Shown: one piece after another, positions 1 through 5,936 of the stretch
Layout of the letters: each line of letters begins with the position of its first letter
Numbering within the stretch: the first letter of the stretch is position 1
NCBI GenBank assembly: GCA_017992335.1
Contig: JAGOOU010000004.1
Location: 1-12,000, forward strand
Source of the DNA: Candidatus Parcubacteria bacterium
Lineage (GTDB): Bacteria; Patescibacteriota; Minisyncoccia; Minisyncoccales; Minisyncoccaceae
DNA length: 12,000 nt
Direction of reading: 5' to 3'
Notes under the pieces: model-generated
The model's database searches: none
Told to the model about the DNA's origin: nothing
The model's input: the letters and a program-made list of their open reading frames with translations, nothing else
Translations under genes and position numbers: made by a program

Positions 1-2
1 TG

Positions 3-494
3 ACAGTAAATAATACTTTGAATAGTACATGGGAGGGAATAGGAACAGTTAACAGTTTTACAAAAAATTATGCTACTAGAGCAAGATTGAAATCTTCTAA
101 TTGGGGCAACACTGGAATGTGGACAGGATTTGATTTTGCTACTGGATCAAATGAAGTAAATTGTAGATATTCAGCTCCATCTGGAAACGGAGGGGGGACA
201 TATATTAATTATGACGGTACTGCGGGAAGTACCAATATATTGGGTTGGTCTGCATCTGTTTATCATATACAAGATATTAAACTTGGAAATAGTGCGGCTA
301 ATTTTAGTGTTAATAATTCAAACGACGTTACTCTCTCTTCACATTATCCTTCTTCTGGAAATATGACCTTGTGGGTAAGAGTAAGAAAAACTTCTGGTGT
401 TGGAGAGACAATGTATTGCGATTGGGTTTTTGTTAGAAAATATTCAGACACTGAGCCGTCTATTTCTTCTTGGGGCTCCGAGGAGAACTTATAG
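3..494 (+). CDS. DUF2341-like surface protein, C-terminal fragment (5' end outside window)
   Basis: The frame is open to the window edge (first full codon at 3), so the TTG at 18 is probably internal and the protein is cut at its N-terminus. The visible 163 residues are Gly/Ser/Asn/Thr-rich with alternating beta-type segments. They end in a Trp-Val-Phe-Val-Arg-Lys-Tyr stretch, a Glu-Pro and a Trp-Gly-Ser-Glu-Glu tail, which is the usual C-terminal ending of proteins carrying DUF2341, a beta-rich extracellular domain common in archaea and Patescibacteria surface or pilin-like proteins. No membrane segment is visible, so any anchor must lie in the missing N-terminal part. A sugar- or surface-binding role is inference. 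A promoter just after the stop suggests the next genes form a separate unit. Family recognition is from motif memory and moderately sure. Confidence 0.6.
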   Translation, partial: TVNNTLNSTWEGIGTVNSFTKNYATRARLKSSNWGNTGMWTGFDFATGSNEVNCRYSAPSGNGGGTYINYDGTAGSTNILGWSASVYHIQDIKLGNSAANFSVNNSNDVTLSSHYPSSGNMTLWVRVRKTSGVGETMYCDWVFVRKYSDTEPSISSWGSEENL

Positions 495-498
495 AGTC

Positions 499-527
499 TT
501 GCAAATTAAAAAAGACATTGATATAAT
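499..527 (+). promoter_or_regulatory. Promoter of the surface-protein operon (extended -10)
   Basis: TTGCAA at 499-504 (-35, 4 of 6 consensus), a 17-bp spacer, and a perfect TATAAT at 522-527 preceded by TG plus one base (519-521), an extended -10. Transcription would start near 534, giving a leader of about 47 nt before the ATG at 581. The -35 begins 5 bases after the upstream stop codon. Confidence 0.65.
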
Positions 528-548
528 TAGTAAAGAAAATATTATTTA

Positions 549-556
549 GGTCGACC
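549..556 (+). repeat. 8-bp perfect palindrome in operon leader
   Basis: GGTCGACC is a perfect palindrome and the only GC-rich block in an otherwise AT-rich leader, 15-22 nt after the predicted transcription start. TTTAG (545-549) and CTAAA (559-563) could alternatively pair around it. It could be a protein-binding site, but its function is unknown. Confidence 0.3.
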
Positions 557-580
557 AACTAAACCATTATTATAAATTAT

Positions 581-1096
581 ATGAATATGAAATTATCAAT
601 TAAATTATTATCAATTTTAGCTATTTTAACTTTATCCGCCTTTATTTTCGTTAATGCTGCTGATGATGAAGACAGTATTGCAGCAACAGTTACTTTTCAA
701 CATATTGCTTTGACAGCAACAGATGGTTCAATTTCTTATGGAATTTTAGGCCCTTCTCAAAGCAAGACGACCATTACCCTTACTGATTCACAAACAATTG
801 AAAATACTGGAAATGTAGCCGAAGACTTTGACATAAAAGGATTGACTCCAACAACAGGAGGCACTTGTACTAATTGGACTATAGGAGAAGCAGCTGGAGC
901 AGGCATATACAGTCATGAATGGTCAATAAATGGAGGAACTAACTGGTATCCATTTGTTGGTACATATGAAGAGTTTGCTTCAAATATATTGGCAAGCGGA
1001 ACATCAACATTAGATTTAAGAGTTACGGTTCCAAGCTCTACAGATTGTTATGTTGCTCAAAACGTTGATGTAACAGTAATGGCTAGCGCTCACTAA
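581..1096 (+). CDS. Small secreted beta-sandwich surface protein, function unknown
   Basis: A protein of 171 residues. The N-terminus is a clear Sec signal peptide (basic residues, hydrophobic stretch, cleavage likely after Val-Asn-Ala near residue 26). The mature part is about 145 residues, Thr/Ser/Gly-rich, with alternating beta-strand patterns and three cysteines (in Gly-Gly-Thr-Cys-Thr, and in Thr-Asp-Cys). There is no C-terminal membrane segment or LPxTG, so it is free or held by a partner. ATG at 581 is used; ATG at 587 would remove only two residues and is equally possible. No Shine-Dalgarno is visible. It is followed 11 bases later by a DUF916/WxL-interacting-like membrane protein. 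This order resembles Gram-positive WxL clusters, where a small secreted protein is held by such a partner. No WxL motif is present, so the functional analogy is inference. Confidence 0.75.
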   Translation: MNMKLSIKLLSILAILTLSAFIFVNAADDEDSIAATVTFQHIALTATDGSISYGILGPSQSKTTITLTDSQTIENTGNVAEDFDIKGLTPTTGGTCTNWTIGEAAGAGIYSHEWSINGGTNWYPFVGTYEEFASNILASGTSTLDLRVTVPSSTDCYVAQNVDVTVMASAH

Positions 1097-1107
1097 TAAT
1101 ATTTATT

Positions 1108-1863
1108 ATGGCTAAAAATAAAGTAAGCTTATTGATCGGTTTTTGCGTTTTATTGATTTGCCTTTTACCTTTTAATGCATATTCTAAAATAGGGGTTGGA
1201 GTTGGAATAGGAAAAATACAAGTTGATGAAATATTAAGACCTGGTCAAACATATCATTTGCCAGACTTGCCTGTTATTAATACAGGAGATGAAGCAATGC
1301 TTTATCAAGTTTCAACTGAATATCGTGACAATATTAAAGAATCAGATCCAGACAAAGATTGGATTAATTTTTATCCAAATTCTTTTAAATTAGAACCAGG
1401 TAGCGTAAAATTAGTTAATGTTTCAATAGATTTACCTATTGATGCTAAGCCAGGGAACTATTTTGCTTTTTTGCAAGCTCAACCAATTAAAGAGGGAGAA
1501 AACGCTGAGGGTTCTAGTTCTATAAACATTGCTGCTGCTGCTAAGCTTTATTTTACAATTGAGCCAGCAAATATTTTTCAAGCAGTTTATTATAAACTTG
1601 AATATTTTTGGAATAAATTTTATCCCTGGGACTTAGCTATAGTTGGTTTAATTGTTTTAATAATATTAATCTATAACTTTAGAAAAAGGTTTAATATTGA
1701 AATTAAGCCCAAAAGAGCTATTGAAAAAAATAATAGTAAGATTCAAGAAGAAGATATTGATATTATTGAAGAAGATATTCCAAGAACAGTTTCTAAAACC
1801 ATTGTTCGTAAGGCTGCCAAAAAGAAGAGAGGAAGGCCTAAAAAAAACAAAATCGAAGAATGA
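1108..1863 (+). CDS. DUF916/WxL-interacting-like membrane-anchored surface protein
   Basis: A protein of 251 residues. A signal peptide (residues 1-26) is followed by an Ig-like beta domain (about 28-152). This carries the hallmarks of the DUF916 and related families: a Pro-Gly-Gln-Thr stretch, a Val-Ile-Asn-Thr-Gly turn, a Leu-Glu-Pro-Gly-Ser block, then Leu-Pro-x-Asp-Ala and Pro-Gly-Asn-Tyr. One membrane helix (about 175-190) follows, then a 60-residue cytoplasmic tail that is first acidic (214-224) and then strongly basic, ending with Arg-Gly-Arg-Pro-Lys-Lys (241-246). Only one such domain is present; Gram-positive WxL-interacting proteins usually also carry DUF3324. Its stop overlaps the next start (ATGA at 1860-1863), implying translational coupling. 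Likely role: membrane-bound partner for a secreted surface protein. The domain assignment is from pattern and should be tested by profile search. Confidence 0.65.
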   Translation: MAKNKVSLLIGFCVLLICLLPFNAYSKIGVGVGIGKIQVDEILRPGQTYHLPDLPVINTGDEAMLYQVSTEYRDNIKESDPDKDWINFYPNSFKLEPGSVKLVNVSIDLPIDAKPGNYFAFLQAQPIKEGENAEGSSSINIAAAAKLYFTIEPANIFQAVYYKLEYFWNKFYPWDLAIVGLIVLIILIYNFRKRFNIEIKPKRAIEKNNSKIQEEDIDIIEEDIPRTVSKTIVRKAAKKKRGRPKKNKIEE

Positions 1864-2933
1864 AAAAATTAAGAAAAATATTTCTTTTGATATTTTTTCT
1901 CACAACCATCTTTTATCTCGATAAAATCTTTTTAGATTTTAATAAAGTTGATGCATCTTCTTTAAGGACGATAGGAGCAACAATTCAAATAACTGTTTGC
2001 GGTAATAACGTTAAAGAAACAGGAGAAGATTGTGATAATTCAGATCTGGCAGGCAAAACCTGCCAGAGTTTTGGCTATACAAAAGGCACTCTTTCTTGTT
2101 TGCCTTCTTGTGATTTTAATTTTACTAATTGTTCTCGTGAAGAAGGAGGCGGTGGCGGTGGCGGAGGCGGTGGCGGAGGAGGATATATTGCTCCGCCTCA
2201 AACATCTGTAGTTATTGAGGGCAAGGCTTATCCTCAAAGCACAGTAATAATATTAAAAGACGGACAAGTGGCTGTAAAAACTATTGCTGGTCCTGATGCT
2301 AATTTTAGCACCAAAGTTTCTGGCCTTTCTGCTGGAAAATACATTTTCAGTGTCTATGGAGAAGATAGTCAAGGAAGGGCTTCTAGTCCTTTTACTTTCC
2401 CTATTAGCGTAACTTCAGGAACAGCAACTACAATTAGTGGAATATTTATTGCCCCAACCATTGCTGTTGATAAAAGCGAAGTAAAACTAGGAGACAATAT
2501 TGCTATTTTTGGTCAAACTATTCCTTCAAGTGAGGTTACTATTGCTGTTAATTCAGAAAATGAAATATTTGTAAAAACCAATTCTGATAAATCAGGAGTT
2601 TATTTGTATAATTTTGATACATCTGTTTTAGAAAAAGGACAACACTATACGAAGTCTAAAGCTTCTTTAAATGGAGATATTACTGGCTTTGGTAAAGAAG
2701 TAGGTTTTATTGTTGGTAATAACAATATTTACATTGGATCTTCAAAAAAATCATTGAAAGCAGATGTTAATTATGACTTAAAGGTAAATTTAGTTGATTT
2801 TTCCATTGCTGCTTATTGGTATAAAAGAGGTCTTAGCGAGTCTTTTAAAACCATAGAAATTGATAAATTAAACGGTGATGGAAAAGTTGACTTAGTAGAT
2901 TTTAGTATAATGGCATATTATTGGACAGGCTGA
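1860..2933 (+). CDS. Secreted type I dockerin protein with Cys-rich head and poly-Gly linker
   Basis: A protein of 357 residues. Order of parts: N-terminal signal or anchor helix (about 5-20); Cys-rich segment with six cysteines (47, 58, 68, 80, 84, 91), opening Cys-Gly-Asn-Asn as in short repeats of eukaryotic-like surface proteins; 13 consecutive glycines (96-108); two Ig-like beta domains (about 113-187 and 197-287); and a C-terminal dockerin (about 300-357). The first calcium loop has D302, N304, D306, N310 and D313. The second has N338, D340, D344 and D347, but a one-residue shift puts Lys at the usual first ligand position (D335 precedes it). Both loops continue Val-Asp-Phe-Ser-Ile, giving the internal symmetry typical of dockerins. 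Two cohesin proteins follow directly, making a cognate surface complex likely. The ATG overlaps the preceding stop by 4 bases. Confidence 0.85.
   Translation: MKKLRKIFLLIFFLTTIFYLDKIFLDFNKVDASSLRTIGATIQITVCGNNVKETGEDCDNSDLAGKTCQSFGYTKGTLSCLPSCDFNFTNCSREEGGGGGGGGGGGGGYIAPPQTSVVIEGKAYPQSTVIILKDGQVAVKTIAGPDANFSTKVSGLSAGKYIFSVYGEDSQGRASSPFTFPISVTSGTATTISGIFIAPTIAVDKSEVKLGDNIAIFGQTIPSSEVTIAVNSENEIFVKTNSDKSGVYLYNFDTSVLEKGQHYTKSKASLNGDITGFGKEVGFIVGNNNIYIGSSKKSLKADVNYDLKVNLVDFSIAAYWYKRGLSESFKTIEIDKLNGDGKVDLVDFSIMAYYWTG
2145..2183 (+). repeat. Poly-glycine codon tract
   Basis: Thirteen consecutive GGN codons (mixed GGA, GGC, GGT), a GC-rich island in an AT-rich gene. It encodes a flexible linker between the Cys-rich head and the first Ig-like domain of the dockerin protein. 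It is a low-complexity tract and could vary in length by slippage or recombination. Confidence 0.85.
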
Positions 2934-2935
2934 TC

Positions 2936-3790
2936 ATGAAAAAAATAACATTTTTAATCTTAATAGCTCTATTTTTAGGAAGCCAAGCTAATGCAGCTAG
3001 TTTGGTTTTAGAATCTAATACAAATCAAATTAAAATTGATAATGATTTTCAGATAGATGTTTTACTTAATTCTGAAGACGAATCAATTAATACTATAGGA
3101 GGAAACATATCTTTTCCTCAAGAGTTAATAGAATTAAAAGAAATTAGGAAAGGAAATTCAATTATTAATTTTTGGGTTGAAAAACCAAAAGCAGATAATG
3201 GAAGTATAGGCTTTTCAGGTATTATACCTGGAGGGTACAACAGTAAAGATGGCCTAATTCTTTCCTTGATTTTTAAAGCAAAAAACAAGGGCGATGGAAC
3301 AATTTATTTAAATCAAGTTGAGGGGTACAAGAATGATGGGCTTGGCACTCCTGCTGTTTTAAGTCTTTCTAACATTAATTTTTATATCAGAGAGTATTTT
3401 AATAATAAAGAGCCTGATTTGATTGTGGATAGTGAGCAGCCAGAGATATTTGTTCCAGAAATTAGCCAAGACCAAGGATTATTTGATAATAAGTATTTCT
3501 TGGTTTTTGCTACGCAAGACAAAGGAGTTGGAATTAATCATTATGAGGTTTGTGAAAACAATTTTAGTAATTGTGTTATTGCTGAGAGTCCTTATGTTCT
3601 AAAAGATCAAAGTTTAGAAAAGAAAATATATGTTAAAGCAATAGATAACAATGGCAATGAAAGAGTTGTAGTTGTTGGTCCTCAAAATCCTTTACCTTGG
3701 TATAAAAACTATTTATTTTATGTTATAATAATAGGATTAATAGTAATAATTTTTATTATCAAAAAATTATGGAGAAAAACAGAAAAATAA
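2936..3790 (+). CDS. Membrane-anchored cohesin-domain protein (short)
   Basis: A protein of 284 residues. The start at ATG 2936, two bases after the preceding stop, gives a canonical signal peptide with cleavage after Ala-Asn-Ala (residue 20). The in-frame 2921 start would add five residues inside the upstream gene and spoil the signal peptide. Residues about 21-152 form a cohesin-type jelly-roll: an opening Ala-Ser-Leu strand, a Gly-Gly-Asn-Ile-Ser-Phe-Pro strand, a Phe-Trp-Val-Glu-Lys-Pro segment (79-84), then an Asn-Gly-Ser-Ile-Gly-Phe-Ser-Gly turn. A smaller Ig-like domain (about 168-247, with two cysteines at 206 and 213) and a single membrane helix (about 258-276) with a short basic cytoplasmic end follow. 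Cohesins bind dockerins, and a dockerin protein lies immediately upstream. This probably serves as a membrane receptor for it, facing outward. Binding specificity is inferred from adjacency. Confidence 0.8.
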   Translation: MKKITFLILIALFLGSQANAASLVLESNTNQIKIDNDFQIDVLLNSEDESINTIGGNISFPQELIELKEIRKGNSIINFWVEKPKADNGSIGFSGIIPGGYNSKDGLILSLIFKAKNKGDGTIYLNQVEGYKNDGLGTPAVLSLSNINFYIREYFNNKEPDLIVDSEQPEIFVPEISQDQGLFDNKYFLVFATQDKGVGINHYEVCENNFSNCVIAESPYVLKDQSLEKKIYVKAIDNNGNERVVVVGPQNPLPWYKNYLFYVIIIGLIVIIFIIKKLWRKTEK

Positions 3791-5508
3791 TAATTTTATT
3801 CTTGTTAATTTTCTTTTTTCCTTTTTTTGCCAATGCTGCTAGTCTTTATTTCTCTCCTAATACAGGATCATATAATGTTAATGGTATAATTCCATTGGGA
3901 GTGTATGTTTCTACGCCTACAGAAGCAATGAATGCTGCTTCAGGAGTAATTAGTTTCCCTTTAGATAAGCTGGAAGTTGTATCTTTATCTAAAGTGGGCT
4001 CTATCTTCTCTTTATGGGTTCAAGAGCCAAGTTTTTCTAACTCTTTAGGAACAATTAATTTCGAAGGAGTTGTTTTTAATCCAGGATACACTGGAGCTTC
4101 AGGCAAAATAATGACCATTAATTTTAGAGTTAAGAAAACCGGAACCTCTAACGTTAGTTTTTTAACTGGATCAGTTTTAGCTAATGATGGCAATGGCACG
4201 AATATTTTATCAGGAACAGGATTGGCTAGTTTTACTTTGAATGAAGTGAAGATAGAGCCAGAAGAACCAAAAAAAATAGAAGAAACTCCAAAAGTAATAA
4301 TTCCTGGAACTCCTTTGGCACCCAATATTATTTCTTCAACTCATGCTGATCCAAGTCAATGGTATAATACAAATGATGTAAAGCTTAACTGGGAAATAGG
4401 AGAGGATATTGTTGCAGCAAGAACGCTTTTAAATAAGAGTTCTAATTCAATACCTAGCGTAACTTATGAGCCAGCGATTTCAGAAAAGGAAATAAATGAT
4501 TTAGCAGATGGTATTTGGTATTTTCATGTTCAACTAAAAAATAATAATGGTTGGGGAGATGTTGGCCACTTTAGAATTCAAATTGATACTCAAAGGCCTG
4601 ATTCTTTTAAAATAGAATTAATTGATGGAAAAGAACTAGACAATCCACAACCAAGAATTGGCTTTAAAGCAACAGATTCTTTATCTGGAATTGATTATTA
4701 TAATATTAAGATAGGAAATGATTTTTCTGTAAAGGTTTACGAAAGCGAGCTTAATAATGGAGTTTATACTTTTCCTGTTCTTGATCCTGGTCAAAAAATA
4801 ATAGTAGTTCAGGCTTTTGATAAAGCAGAAAATTATTATTCAGCAGTAGAAGAAATTACAATTAAAGCTTTAAATTCTCCAATAATTACTCAATATCCCA
4901 AGGAGTTAAAAAGTAACGATGTTCTAATAATTAAAGGAGAATCTGATTATCCCAATATCCAGGTGAGTATTTATTTCGAGAGAAATAAGGAAATAGCTTT
5001 GACTAAAGCAGTTAAAACTAATGAATCAGGAGAATTTTCTTTTGCTTATCAAGACCAATTAGCAGAAGGAGCCTATAAAATATGGGTTGAAGCAATCAAT
5101 GAAAAAGGATTAAAAAGCTTTCCCAGCGAGAGTATTGATATTATTGTCAAAAAACCAGATTTTATTCTAATAAGCGCTAAATTAGTTGAGATTCTAGCAG
5201 CAACTATTCCCTTAATAGTTCTTTTGGTGTCGTTTATCTTTATTATCTACAGAAGTTATTATGTGTTCATGGTTTTTAGAAGGAAATTGAGAAAAGAAGT
5301 TTTAGATGTAGAAATTATAATGAAAGATGCTCTCGATTTAATTAAAGATGATTTGAATAGTCAGATTGATATTTTGTCTAAAATAAAGGATAAGAGGGAG
5401 TTGACTAAAGAAGAAGAAAAGATTATTAAGAAGCTCAAGAAAGACGTGAATTATTTAGAAAGAACAGTAAAAAAAGAAATTGAAGATATTAAAAGACAAG
5501 TAAAATGA
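3769..5508 (+). CDS. Membrane-anchored cohesin-domain protein (long) with Ig-like stalk and cytoplasmic coiled coil
   Basis: A protein of 579 residues. A signal peptide is cleaved after Ala-Asn-Ala (residue 23). The cohesin domain (about 24-157) shares with the preceding gene's product the Leu-Trp-Val-Gln-Glu-Pro motif (82-87), the Gly-Thr-Ile-Asn-Phe-Glu-Gly-Val turn and the late Asn-Asp-Gly-x-Gly-Thr segment, so the two are paralogues. A Glu/Pro/Lys linker (about 160-178) leads to three beta-sandwich modules (about 183-275, 276-366, 370-460). One membrane helix (about 474-494) is followed by an 85-residue highly charged helical tail, predicted as a cytoplasmic coiled coil. It overlaps the upstream gene by 22 bases, and there is no Shine-Dalgarno, so coupled translation is likely. 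The extracellular stalk would hold the cohesin away from the cell. The long cytoplasmic helix could dimerise or signal inward, which is inference. Confidence 0.8.
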   Translation: MEKNRKIIILFLLIFFFPFFANAASLYFSPNTGSYNVNGIIPLGVYVSTPTEAMNAASGVISFPLDKLEVVSLSKVGSIFSLWVQEPSFSNSLGTINFEGVVFNPGYTGASGKIMTINFRVKKTGTSNVSFLTGSVLANDGNGTNILSGTGLASFTLNEVKIEPEEPKKIEETPKVIIPGTPLAPNIISSTHADPSQWYNTNDVKLNWEIGEDIVAARTLLNKSSNSIPSVTYEPAISEKEINDLADGIWYFHVQLKNNNGWGDVGHFRIQIDTQRPDSFKIELIDGKELDNPQPRIGFKATDSLSGIDYYNIKIGNDFSVKVYESELNNGVYTFPVLDPGQKIIVVQAFDKAENYYSAVEEITIKALNSPIITQYPKELKSNDVLIIKGESDYPNIQVSIYFERNKEIALTKAVKTNESGEFSFAYQDQLAEGAYKIWVEAINEKGLKSFPSESIDIIVKKPDFILISAKLVEILAATIPLIVLLVSFIFIIYRSYYVFMVFRRKLRKEVLDVEIIMKDALDLIKDDLNSQIDILSKIKDKRELTKEEEKIIKKLKKDVNYLERTVKKEIEDIKRQVK

Positions 5509-5936
5509 AGCTTTGGCAAAAAATATGTATTTGCATTGTTGTTTTGGTGTTGCTTTTATTAAATTTAAAAGCAGAAATAATCATTAATAATGCTGTTTTT
5601 GATGTTAATTTATCAATATTTACTTATGAAAAAGTAAAAGGATTGGGTAAAATTAGCTCTATTGACGATAATCAAGGAATGCTTTTCTATTATTTAAATA
5701 GTAGTGTTAGAGAATTTTGGATGAAAGACATGCAGTTTCCAATAGATGTTTTATGGATTAAAGATAATAAGATAGTTAATATTTCAGAGAATGTCCCAAT
5801 TCATATTAATGGAGAAATTACACGAATGAATTCTTTGTATGAAGTAGATAGGGTTTTAGAATTAAAAGCAAACAGTGTTTCAAAAAATAATATCAAAATA
5901 GGGGATGAGATTATAATAAAATACAAGTTAAGGTGA
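5505..5936 (+). CDS. Membrane-anchored DUF192 protein
   Basis: A protein of 143 residues. An N-terminal signal anchor (about 6-22) is followed by a complete DUF192 domain. The diagnostic motifs are Gly-Met-Leu-Phe (58-61) and Phe-Trp-Met-Lys-Asp-Met then Phe-Pro-Ile-Asp-Val-Leu-Trp-Ile (71-85). DUF192 is a small beta-barrel family of unknown biochemical function, found in bacteria and archaea, often exported. Nothing in the sequence shows catalysis. The ATG overlaps the upstream stop by 4 bases and the gene's own stop overlaps the next start, so it sits firmly inside the surface-protein operon. Its location suggests a role at the envelope face with the cohesin proteins, but that is inference. 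Family assignment is confident. Confidence 0.85.
   Translation: MKLWQKICICIVVLVLLLLNLKAEIIINNAVFDVNLSIFTYEKVKGLGKISSIDDNQGMLFYYLNSSVREFWMKDMQFPIDVLWIKDNKIVNISENVPIHINGEITRMNSLYEVDRVLELKANSVSKNNIKIGDEIIIKYKLR

Noticed and set aside
18..20. TTG at 18 as start of the first gene
   Set aside because: The frame is open to the window edge and no signal peptide or promoter lies before it, so the gene is most likely cut.
496..516. GTCTT / AAGAC inverted repeat as a terminator for the first gene
   Set aside because: The stem is only 5 bp with an 11-base loop and no T-tract, and it overlaps the -35 and spacer of a better promoter.
1697..1924. Lys-rich 75-residue + frame overlapping the junction of two surface genes
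   Set aside because: It is a shifted reading of two well-supported overlapping genes, and its composition is poly-Lys noise from A-rich codons.
2145..2183. Poly-Gly tract as a tandem repeat array or CRISPR-like element
   Set aside because: It is an in-frame run of mixed glycine codons within a signal-bearing gene, with no spacer structure.
2040..2237. Reverse-strand frame over the poly-Gly tract
   Set aside because: Its Ala/Thr/Ser repeats are simply the antisense of the GGN codon run and flanks.
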